NCBI GenBank assembly: GCA_042217615.1
Contig: JBDGSI010000037.1
Span: 1-15,560 of the forward strand
Direction: 5' to 3'
DNA from: JBDGSM01 sp042217615
GTDB lineage: Archaea; Nanohalarchaeota; Nanosalinia; Nanosalinales; Nanosalinaceae
Length of the DNA stretch: 15,560 nt
A model generated the notes under the pieces. The model was not told the origin of the DNA and ran no database searches. It saw only the letters and a list, made by a program, of their open reading frames with translations. This document shows positions 1 to 5,348 of the stretch, one piece after another (position 1 is the stretch's first letter; every line of letters begins with the position of its first letter). The position numbers and the translations under genes were made by a program.

Positions 1-391
1 CGTGTTTCCAGAGAAATGAGTTAAGCACAGTATTATCGCTGTAGCCGTAGAAACGCGTAGGATCCTCCTTCAGAACTTCAGGACTGATGTGGTTCAACAG
101 CTTTATCTGATCTGAACCGCCGACAGGCGCCAATACGCCTTTGATCTCATCGTCTCTGAACGCATCTTCCAAGTCTTCAGCCCTTTTACCCAGATTCTTT
201 CTTTTTTCTGTCCTACTCATTCTTACAGAGGGGAACTCAACCGGTTCAAGATTGAAAACCTCTTCTAGACGTTTCTTACCTCTTTCAAAATGCTTGGGAT
301 ACTCCTGTTTAGAGGGGCCGTCTCCGATACCTACAAGAGCGATCTTGTCTCCTTTCTCAAGCTTTTCAGGTAGTTTAAAAGATTTTCTCAT
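1..391 (-). CDS. S66-family serine peptidase (LD-carboxypeptidase / MccF-like), C-terminus cut by window edge
   Basis: The first 130 codons of a gene that runs off the left edge. The N-terminal domain is typical of peptidase family S66: a KGDKIALVG start, RAEDLEDAF then DDEIKGVLAPVGG (the 'GG' strand, about residues 70-92), and FYGYSDNT at 114-121. By family knowledge the Ser of GYSDxT (here Ser118) is the nucleophile; the Glu and His of the triad would lie beyond the window. S66 enzymes cleave the L,D bond of murein tetrapeptides or detoxify microcin C-type aminoacyl nucleotides. Archaea lack murein, so an MccF-like or peptide-scavenging role is more likely (inference). Its ATG overlaps the vapC stop as ATGA (388-391), which suggests translational coupling to vapBC. 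Family sure; substrate unknown. Confidence 0.85.
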   Translation of the reverse strand, partial: MRKSFKLPEKLEKGDKIALVGIGDGPSKQEYPKHFERGKKRLEEVFNLEPVEFPSVRMSRTEKRKNLGKRAEDLEDAFRDDEIKGVLAPVGGSDQIKLLNHISPEVLKEDPTRFYGYSDNTVLNSFLWKH

Positions 392-789
392 TTGTTTATC
401 TCAGTCTCAAGTAGTTCAAGTTCCTCAACTTTCTTGAAATGCTTCTTGTTGTAGGTGAGGACCGGCTGGTTTTCTAGGAGGGCGATTCCAGATATCAAAA
501 CGTCTTTTGCTCCGATTTTCTCCCCCTCGGTCTCTAACTCTGCAGCTATCTTCCCGGCCAGTTCCATGCTGTCTTCTGAGGTCTCATGGACTCTTATCCT
601 GTTGAGGAACCCTTTTAGGTTGGAGACCTGTTTCGTAGAGTTTTCGGATTTATAGGCGCCGTGGTAGAGTTCGAAGACGTTGATACCGGTGGTTTCAACG
701 CTTCTCTCCGGTTTATAGTGTTCCAGGAGTTTGGTTCCTCTTTCCTTTCCTCTGAGATAGTCTATCAGCATATCTGTGTCCACTATCAT
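388..789 (-). CDS. vapC: VapC-type PIN-domain ribonuclease toxin
   Basis: A 133-residue PIN-domain protein, the usual VapC size. It begins MIVDTDMLIDYLRG, giving the first metal-binding acid Asp4. NVFELYHGAY supplies Glu40. The third acid, Asp96, lies in GAKDVLISGIAL, followed by the typical VLTYNKKHFKKV strand and turn (111-121), where the position often acidic in relatives reads His117. By family knowledge it is a Mg-dependent endoribonuclease that cuts tRNA or rRNA and is held inactive by VapB. Its ATG overlaps the vapB stop by four bases (ATGA, 786-789), and its stop overlaps the S66 peptidase start in the same way, so the three genes form a tight operon driven from upstream of vapB. Confidence 0.92.
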   Translation of the reverse strand: MIVDTDMLIDYLRGKERGTKLLEHYKPERSVETTGINVFELYHGAYKSENSTKQVSNLKGFLNRIRVHETSEDSMELAGKIAAELETEGEKIGAKDVLISGIALLENQPVLTYNKKHFKKVEELELLETEINK

Positions 790-1001
790 ACTTCCCAGTT
801 CTCCCAGAGCTCTTCCCGTTCCTCTCTGATTTCCTTGGCTTTCTCATCGCTCAAATTCCAACTTCCTTTGAAGTCCTCGATTCCGGGACTGGACTCGGTG
901 ATGCTGTCGACTACGTCCTTGATAGACGACTTTCTCTCTTCAGACAGCTTCTTCAACCGGCTGTACGTATTCTCCGAGACCTTGATAGCTTTAGAACTCA
1001 T
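786..1001 (-). CDS. vapB: VapB-type antitoxin
   Basis: A 71-residue protein beginning MSSKAIKVSENTYSRLKKL, the N-terminal pattern of archaeal VapB antitoxins (short DNA-binding arm, strand, then helix). The C-terminal half is charged and Trp-containing (GSWNLSDEKAKEIREE...ENWEV) and is the likely VapC-clamping tail. I chose the ATG at 999-1001 rather than the in-frame TTG six bases upstream, because the ATG restores the family N-terminus and sits about 29 nt from a TATA-like element. It is expected to neutralise VapC and to repress its own promoter together with VapC. A 15-bp palindrome 11 nt upstream of the ATG is the obvious operator candidate. Confidence 0.88.
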   Translation of the reverse strand: MSSKAIKVSENTYSRLKKLSEERKSSIKDVVDSITESSPGIEDFKGSWNLSDEKAKEIREEREELWENWEV

Positions 1002-1012
1002 AAACAAACTAT

Positions 1013-1032
1013 AGTAACTCAGTTACTTAAAT
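1013..1032 (-). promoter_or_regulatory. vapBC promoter with palindromic operator candidate
   Basis: Bases 1013-1027 read AGTAACTCAGTTACT, a perfect 7-bp inverted repeat around one central base. It directly abuts a TATA-like element, ATTTAAG on the minus strand (1026-1032). The element is about 29 nt from the vapB ATG, so the transcript would be leaderless or nearly so. A repressor bound here would cover the space between TATA and the start site, the usual position for archaeal repressors. Autoregulation by the VapBC complex is inferred. Confidence 0.6.
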
Positions 1033-1101
1033 CTGTGGTCTTGTTCATGGAGATTTAGAAATGAAAAGGAGTAAGTAGGGAAAAGGTGGAAGTGAAGGGT
1101 G

Positions 1102-1398
1102 TTATTCGATTTGTTCGATGTTTCCGTCTCGGCCGATGTTTAGCTGGATTGTGTCGGCCCATTCTCTGACGTATGCGCCTTCGATCTTTACTTCGGCTCC
1201 TTCTTCGATTGCGTCGATTTCTTCCTCCCAGAGCGTCAGGTCGATCTCTCCTGTCTCGTCTTCGAAGACGGCGGTCACTATTCTCTTCTGGCCGTACCGT
1301 GTTGATACAGCGCGTGGAGTTGGTAGCTCCTTGATTGTTCCTGTGATTTCGACATTATCCGATTCAGGGTCAAGTTCCTCAACTGTCATTTCAGGCAT
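1102..1398 (-). CDS. Single OB-fold ssDNA-binding protein (RPA/SOSS-B-like)
   Basis: A 98-residue acidic protein made almost entirely of one OB fold: VEITGTIKELPTPR (strand 1, about 16-29), a basic YGQKRIVTAVFED hairpin, GEIDLTLWEEE, then GAEVKIEGAYVREWADTIQLNIGRDG (68-93). The order and the final IQL-x-IGRxG strand match archaeal and eukaryotic short SSBs of the RPA-OB/SOSS-B type. It probably binds single-stranded DNA, or possibly RNA, in replication or repair. No zinc finger or winged helix is present, unlike the longer OB protein at 5349-6092. The start is the ATG at 1396-1398. A TATA-like run at about 1433-1440 lies 35-40 nt upstream. The gene is divergent from the Vms1-like gene and outside the vapBC operon. 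Confidence 0.8.
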   Translation of the reverse strand: MPEMTVEELDPESDNVEITGTIKELPTPRAVSTRYGQKRIVTAVFEDETGEIDLTLWEEEIDAIEEGAEVKIEGAYVREWADTIQLNIGRDGNIEQIE

Positions 1399-1512
1399 CT
1401 TATACCACTAAGAACCGTTCAAACTGTCAACCTTAAAAACTTTTGCAAAAACTTGTCATGCCAAGATTAAAAACCGCCTGGAGAACACCAAAACACACGG
1501 AGAAAATACAAC
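1399..1512. promoter_or_regulatory. Divergent promoter region between the OB-fold gene and the Vms1-like gene
   Basis: This 114-bp spacer contains CTTAAAAAC at 1432-1440, suitable as a minus-strand TATA for the OB-fold gene. It also holds ATTAAAAAC at 1466-1474, about 40 nt before the plus-strand GTG at 1513. GGAG at 1499-1502 is a plausible ribosome binding site, 10 nt before that GTG. Element assignment is by eye. Confidence 0.45.
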
Positions 1513-2391
1513 GTGAGACTTCCCTGGAACAACAAAGAGAAAGAAGAAAAAATAGAAGAACTGAAAGAAGAACTGGAAAAAACCAAAGAAGAGAAAGAAA
1601 AATACAGGAAAAGATTCCAATCCGAGAAAGAAAGAAGAAGCAACCTTTCAAGGGAAAAGCAAGAGGCAGAAGAGAAACTTAACAAGCTTCAAGACAAAGT
1701 TGAAGGCCTTAAACAGGGAGAAACGGATGAAGAAACAGTTGAAGAAGAGGAGTTAAAAGGAGAGGATCTTAGTGTTGAAAGAACAGTTAAATCCTTGGAA
1801 AAACTAGATTCTCTGAATGGAGAAGGCCTTGTAACTGTTTACTGCCCCGGAAAGATTTCAGATTTTTCTGAGCTGAAGGAGTTGAAGAACTCTGTGGATA
1901 GAGAAGTTTTTGAAACGTTTTCAAGCCTTGAAGGATTTGCTGCGTACGTAGACAAGGATTTAGGCTGCTGGATACTTGATTCAAGGCCTTTCTTCGGCGA
2001 AAAATTATCTATTGGAGAAAGCTTTGATGCTTCAGCAATATCCTCGTTTATAAAGAAAAGTAAGGTCTGGGCTCTGGTTTCCGCAGGAGATACAAAGATT
2101 TTCAGGGAGAAAAATGGAAAAGTGGAAGAAGTGGAAACAGTTAAAGGACGTGTCGACCGTAAGCATTCGAAAGGAGGTTTTTCTCAAGGCCGTTTTGAAC
2201 GAAAAAGGGAAAAGCAGATCCAAAGCCATCTAGATCAGGTGAAAGAGGTTGTTGAAGGCCTTGAAGAAGAGATTTATCTTTTAGGTGATGAAAGTCTCTG
2301 TAAAAAGATTCCTGGTAAGTATCTAGGAGGTTTTGATCCTAATACTGAAAGGCCTGAACAGTTCTACAGCTTTAGATTATACTACCTCTAG
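1513..2391 (+). CDS. Vms1/Ankzf1-family peptidyl-tRNA hydrolase (archaeal eRF1-like)
   Basis: 292 residues. A highly charged Lys/Glu coiled coil spans about 7-68, followed by an acidic linker (70-88) and an alpha/beta eRF1-like domain (about 100-290). The diagnostic loop is KHSKGGFSQGRFERKRE (217-233), the archaeal counterpart of the eRF1/Vms1 catalytic GGQ/GxxQ loop, with Gln225 the likely catalytic residue. After it come a helix and the YLLGDESL strand. In eukaryotes Vms1/ANKZF1 releases nascent chains from tRNA on split 60S subunits. An archaeal role in ribosome rescue is inferred. The coiled-coil-plus-eRF1 layout matches haloarchaeal members. The start is GTG with GGAG upstream; no in-frame ATG exists between it and a stop at 1468-1470. 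The last 20 bases overlap the convergent gene on the minus strand. Four AAGGCCTT motifs lie inside. Confidence 0.82.
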   Translation: MRLPWNNKEKEEKIEELKEELEKTKEEKEKYRKRFQSEKERRSNLSREKQEAEEKLNKLQDKVEGLKQGETDEETVEEEELKGEDLSVERTVKSLEKLDSLNGEGLVTVYCPGKISDFSELKELKNSVDREVFETFSSLEGFAAYVDKDLGCWILDSRPFFGEKLSIGESFDASAISSFIKKSKVWALVSAGDTKIFREKNGKVEEVETVKGRVDRKHSKGGFSQGRFERKREKQIQSHLDQVKEVVEGLEEEIYLLGDESLCKKIPGKYLGGFDPNTERPEQFYSFRLYYL

Positions 2392-2920
2392 TTTCATAGT
2401 CCTCATGGTACCTCCTAAGTTTCCCTCTATCAACTTTGCCCCTATGTGTAAACGCTGTAACTGATTTCTCCCAGTCTTCAACTAGTTGATCTGAGTCTTC
2501 AACTAATCCTTCAATATCCATGATTTGAATAGGAGAGTCTGCCAATTCTTCTAAAAATGCCTTATATAAATGCTGCTCAGCTTCAAACAGTCCACCACCC
2601 AAAGCATCGTACATTGCTTCAACTCTCTCTTCTAAACCTTCAGTATCTATGCCAGCCCTATTGTAGGCCTCAGAAAACAGTGTTTTCGCTCTGCTAATGT
2701 TCTCAGGGTTTTCATTGTTTACAGCCTGTTCCAGCATTTTAAGGCCATCTGTATACATTGCAGAGACCTCTCCCAGTTTTTCTAAGGAAGGTTCCTCATC
2801 ATTGTTTAGTCCTTGGAAAAGAGACGCTGCTCCGGTTTTAACTTTATCCCAGTTTCCTTCGTTAAATCCGTTCCATATGTTTTCCTCACCGTCTACCCTC
2901 AACCTTAGAGATTCGTGCAT
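2372..2920 (-). CDS. Uncharacterised helical protein, 182 residues
   Basis: I do not recognise this protein. It is acidic and predicted mostly alpha-helical, with no signal peptide, membrane span or Cys/His metal site. Landmarks are ENIWNGFNEGNWDKVKTGAASLFQGL (about 13-38), YTDGLKMLEQAVNN (56-69), and a basic C-terminus THRGKVDRGKLRRYHEDYETRGSII. Phrases such as LEQAVNNENPENISRAKTLFSEAYNRAG faintly suggest a TPR-like helical hairpin repeat; this is a weak impression. I chose the ATG at 2918-2920; a TTG 15 bases upstream would add five residues. Its 3' end overlaps the convergent Vms1-like gene by 20 bp. An AGGCCT core at 2665-2670 and codon use like the neighbours suggest a resident gene. Confidence 0.7.
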   Translation of the reverse strand: MHESLRLRVDGEENIWNGFNEGNWDKVKTGAASLFQGLNNDEEPSLEKLGEVSAMYTDGLKMLEQAVNNENPENISRAKTLFSEAYNRAGIDTEGLEERVEAMYDALGGGLFEAEQHLYKAFLEELADSPIQIMDIEGLVEDSDQLVEDWEKSVTAFTHRGKVDRGKLRRYHEDYETRGSII

Positions 2921-3018
2921 ACTGATGAGTGACAACTTTACTTTGAAGTGTGTTCTGGTTTTGAGGCTGAGAAAAATAGATGTATTTATTTTTCTTCAGG
3001 AAGTTTTTGTCTCATTAC
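2921..3018. promoter_or_regulatory. Divergent promoter region, with TATA-like element for nth
   Basis: TATTTATTTTT at about 2982-2992 lies roughly 30-35 nt before the ATG at 3019, suiting a leaderless nth transcript. The same AT-rich block read on the minus strand (AAATAAATAC) is about 65-70 nt from the start of the opposite gene and could serve it with a longer leader. No strong Shine-Dalgarno is seen for either gene. Confidence 0.4.
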
Positions 3019-3690
3019 ATGAGTTCAGAAAAGATTCAGGATATCTACCAGATCTTAAAGGAGAAGTACGGTGATCCGGAGGATCCTTTTGACCGGTCGG
3101 GGATCGAGTACCTGGTTGAGACGATTCTGTCGCAGAATACGAATGATGTGAACCGGGACAAAGCCTTCGAGAACCTGGAGGAAAGGTATGGCGGCGACTG
3201 GCAGAGCGTTGAAACCGCTGACAGAGAAGAGCTGACCGACACCATCAGGATCGCCGGGCTCGGCCCTACCAAGGCGGAGCGAATCCAGAAAGCGCTGCGT
3301 ATAGTGCGTGAAGAAAGTGATGGTGAAGCGGAGGAAGGCGAGTACAGCATCGATTTCCTGGATGATTACAGCGTTGAAGAGGCGAAGGACTGGTTGACGG
3401 AGATTCCTGGTGTCGGCGCCAAGACCGCTGCCGTGATTCTATGCTTCTACTTCCGGAAACCGGTTTTCCCGGTCGATACACACGTCCACCGACTGTCTAA
3501 ACGGTGGAACCTGGTTCCTGAGAACGCCTCGCGGACTAAGACGCATGAAGTTATGGAAGAGAAGGTTCCCGACGGTATCAAGTATCCTCTGCACCGTTTA
3601 ATGATACAGCACGGCAGAGAAGAATGCACAGCTCGGAAAGACAACTGTAACTGTGATCTATGTAGGAAGTTCGGGAGAGAAAAAGAGTAA
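3019..3690 (+). CDS. nth: Endonuclease III-type DNA glycosylase/AP lyase
   Basis: 223 residues, normal for the Nth/HhH-GPD family. The helix-hairpin-helix is EIPGVGAKTAAVIL (128-141) with catalytic Lys135. The conserved Asp153 is in FPVDTHVHRLSKRW. The N-terminal LVETILSQNTND (32-43) is also canonical. It removes oxidised pyrimidines and nicks AP sites in base excision repair. The C-terminal iron-sulfur loop is odd: Cys203, 210, 212 and 215, giving C-x6-C-x1-C-x2-C instead of the usual C-x6-C-x2-C-x5-C. I chose the ATG at 3019 over the upstream in-frame ATG at 2980 because 2980 lies inside the TATA-like block and MSSEKIQDIY is the better N-terminus. GC is visibly higher (52-65% in three 60-base lines counted) and the AGGCCT motif is absent, suggesting transfer. 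Confidence 0.93.
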   Translation: MSSEKIQDIYQILKEKYGDPEDPFDRSGIEYLVETILSQNTNDVNRDKAFENLEERYGGDWQSVETADREELTDTIRIAGLGPTKAERIQKALRIVREESDGEAEEGEYSIDFLDDYSVEEAKDWLTEIPGVGAKTAAVILCFYFRKPVFPVDTHVHRLSKRWNLVPENASRTKTHEVMEEKVPDGIKYPLHRLMIQHGREECTARKDNCNCDLCRKFGREKE

Positions 3691-3723
3691 AGGTAATATG
3701 TAAAAAAAGGTTAAGGCCTTTCT

Positions 3724-3957
3724 TTAGTTGTCTAGTTCGTCTTCTAGATCTTCAAGGCCTTCAGCCTGTCCTTGCTGTTGTTCCTGCATCTCTTCGACTA
3801 TGTTCTGTGCTTCTTCGTTGATCTCTTCTTGGTCAACGATGTCGTTCTCCTCGAGTACGGAGAGAAGCGCGTGAACAGTTAGTTCAAGGTTACCTAGTTT
3901 TTGCTGGAACATCTGCATGGCCTGTTGAGGGCCTACTTCTTCTGGTTGATCTGGCAT
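3724..3957 (-). CDS. Small acidic helical protein, 77 residues
   Basis: I do not recognise the family. The sequence is Gln/Glu-rich and probably all helical. MFQQKLGNLELTVHALLSVLEENDIVDQEEI (about 16-46) looks like an amphipathic coiled-coil helix followed by a short helix-capping turn. The tail QEQQQGQAEGLEDLEDELDN is disordered and strongly acidic. There are no Cys residues, membrane span or signal. It has the clearest Shine-Dalgarno of the window (GAGGTGA, 3967-3973, nine bases before the ATG) and its own TATA-like palindrome farther upstream, which supports real expression with a leader of roughly 60 nt. It converges on nth, and its stop is followed after three bases by AAGGCCTT. Confidence 0.7.
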   Translation of the reverse strand: MPDQPEEVGPQQAMQMFQQKLGNLELTVHALLSVLEENDIVDQEEINEEAQNIVEEMQEQQQGQAEGLEDLEDELDN

Positions 3958-3966
3958 AAAGTTAAT

Positions 3967-4050
3967 TCACCTCAGTGAAATCAGATACATAGAATCGGTT
4001 ATCCTGATGCACCTGTAGAAAACAGGTTCTTCTACAAACCTTTTAAAAGG
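3967..4050 (-). promoter_or_regulatory. Leader and promoter of the 77-residue protein: strong SD, inverted repeats, palindromic TATA
   Basis: On the minus strand, CCTTTTAAAAGG (4039-4050) is a TATA-like palindrome about 85 nt before the ATG. A leader then ends in GAGGTGA (3967-3973), a good match to the archaeal anti-Shine-Dalgarno. Between them lies ACCTGT-AGAAA-ACAGGT (4011-4027), a 6-bp inverted repeat with a 5-nt loop. The minus strand also offers GTAGAA...TTCTAC, sharing bases with it, so the two pairings exclude each other. If the start site is about 25 nt from TATA, the repeat straddles it and is more likely a DNA operator than an RNA switch. Confidence 0.45.
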
Positions 4051-4072
4051 AAGGAATGTTGGAGGCCTTTCT

Positions 4073-4474
4073 CTAGAGAGGTGTTCTGGCTCCGCAGGCC
4101 TGACATTTCAGGATTTCTACGCCTTTTTCTTTCTTGATCTCTGTGTCCGGTCTCTCGCATTCAGGGCAGAAAACGTATTCATTGGCGTACTGGTGGACTC
4201 TTCCCTTAACTTTTCCACGTCTGAACTCTCCGTTCAATACTAGCTCGCCGTTCTCCACATGGCCTACAGTTCCAAGCTCGTTCTGAATATACTTGGATAG
4301 ATGCTTTTCATCTCTGTTGAAAGTATCTGCAAGACTTGAGAAATCCTCTAAAACTGTTTTAGAGCCTTCCTTCCTGGTCATGACCTCAGGGATTTCAAAA
4401 CGGTCGCCTGAACCAATGTCATCAGGAACCTCTTCCTTACCTTTCTCCAAAAGATCTTCGTAATCCTCTGTCAT
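4073..4474 (-). CDS. eif2b: Translation initiation factor aIF2 beta subunit
   Basis: 133 residues, the standard length for archaeal aIF2-beta. The N-terminal helix MTEDYEDLLEKGKEEVPD is the gamma-subunit contact. The central alpha/beta domain has RFEIPEVMTRKEGSKTVLEDFSSLADTFNRDEKHLSKYIQNELGT (25-69), a family hallmark. The C-terminal zinc ribbon has CPEC (103-106) and CQAC (124-127) before the terminal GARTPL. It is part of the trimeric factor that brings Met-tRNAi to the small subunit. The start is ATG with no clear Shine-Dalgarno. TTTAAC at about 4500-4505, some 28 nt upstream, suits a leaderless transcript. GAGGCCTT follows the stop after three bases. Confidence 0.96.
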   Translation of the reverse strand: MTEDYEDLLEKGKEEVPDDIGSGDRFEIPEVMTRKEGSKTVLEDFSSLADTFNRDEKHLSKYIQNELGTVGHVENGELVLNGEFRRGKVKGRVHQYANEYVFCPECERPDTEIKKEKGVEILKCQACGARTPL

Positions 4475-4517
4475 AATAACATTAAAACAAAGTAAAACCT
4501 TTAACTACCAAGGCCTT

Positions 4518-5291
4518 TTAATCCCGAGATTCTTCCAGAGCTGCCTCAATCGTTTGAACCTCCCAATCCATCAACGGCATCCCCTCATCATCTTGATCAT
4601 ACCTGTCCTGGAGCTCCTTCAATGCAGTGGCGACACCCTCACCTATTTCTGCACCAGTTCTTTCCAAGGCCCTTACAACTTCTACAAGTCCTTCTTCAAC
4701 ATCTGTCTCTATACTCGGATTTCTCTGGCCTTCTATTCCTTCAATATTTGCTCTTTGAAGCCGGGCCGTTGCCTTACCGGCCTTCCACTCAGCTCTTTCA
4801 AGAGATTTCCTTGCTTCTTCTTCCTTCATAACTTGATAAGGATCAGCTCTACCCCTTGCTACGTTATACGCTTCCTGAATCATCCTGGCTTCATCCTTCA
4901 AACAGCTCTCATCTATATACCGAGCATTCGTCCTCTCCATAACCTTATCGTACAAGGCCTGAAGTCCTACTCCGAATCTTTTTTCAAGGCCTTCTACAAC
5001 TTTTTCTCTTTCTTCGCCTCCAGTGAGAGAGAAATCTAATACTAGGTCCTCATGTTTTTCACGGATACTCTTTATATCATCTTTAAGGTCGTAATCTCCG
5101 TCTAAATTACAGTTTAATTTCTTTTCAACGTACTTTGCTGGCAGATCTGTGATGACGCCTAAAGTTATAGCTCTTCTGGCCGGACCTGACAACTCTTCTT
5201 CTAAAGAGAAATTGTAACCTTTTACAGTGGAAAGAACATCATTGTATCTTTCCGCTATATCTTGGCCTTGTTCAGGCATTGCTTTAGACAT
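4518..5291 (-). CDS. Uncharacterised helical protein, 257 residues
   Basis: Not recognised. It is acidic, Glu/Arg-rich and apparently all alpha. An N-terminal helical block contains ELSGPARRAITLGVITDLPAKYVEKKLNCN (about 34-63). A middle section, KVVEGLEKRFGVGLQALYDKVMERTNARYI (97-126), precedes a long helix, VMKEEEARKSLERAEWKAGKATARLQRANI (154-183). The C-terminal third, VRALERTGAEIGEGVATALKELQDRYD, is helical again. There is no membrane span or signal peptide, and only two cysteines. The minus-strand TATA-like AATAAAAAAC (about 5315-5325) is about 28 nt from the ATG, suggesting a leaderless monocistronic transcript. The stop TAA runs directly into AAGGCCTT. It lies between aIF2-beta and the replication genes, but its separate promoter gives no firm functional link. 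Confidence 0.72.
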   Translation of the reverse strand: MSKAMPEQGQDIAERYNDVLSTVKGYNFSLEEELSGPARRAITLGVITDLPAKYVEKKLNCNLDGDYDLKDDIKSIREKHEDLVLDFSLTGGEEREKVVEGLEKRFGVGLQALYDKVMERTNARYIDESCLKDEARMIQEAYNVARGRADPYQVMKEEEARKSLERAEWKAGKATARLQRANIEGIEGQRNPSIETDVEEGLVEVVRALERTGAEIGEGVATALKELQDRYDQDDEGMPLMDWEVQTIEAALEESRD

Positions 5292-5348
5292 AAAGTAGTA
5301 AATAGGGAGAAAAGTTTTTTATTGTGGATGGGTGGTAAAAGGCCTTTT

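Noticed and set aside
1443..1682. Open frame overlapping the start of the Vms1-like gene in another frame
   Set aside because: Its Lys/Arg-rich composition is the frame-shifted reading of the purine-rich coiled-coil codons; the overlapping frame has clear family motifs and continues for 292 residues.
1530..1690. Purine-rich, repeat-like tract
   Set aside because: It encodes the Lys/Glu coiled coil of the Vms1-like protein; no exact tandem unit is present.
2980..3018. Upstream ATG of nth giving 13 extra residues (MYLFFFRKF...)
   Set aside because: The ATG lies within the TATA-like block and the added residues are unlike the family N-terminus.
4554..5039. 161-codon open frame antisense to the 257-residue protein
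   Set aside because: Composition (Leu/Phe/Ser-rich, irregular) is typical of the complement of Glu/Lys-rich coding; no promoter at TATA distance. The minus-strand frame has a good promoter and stop context.
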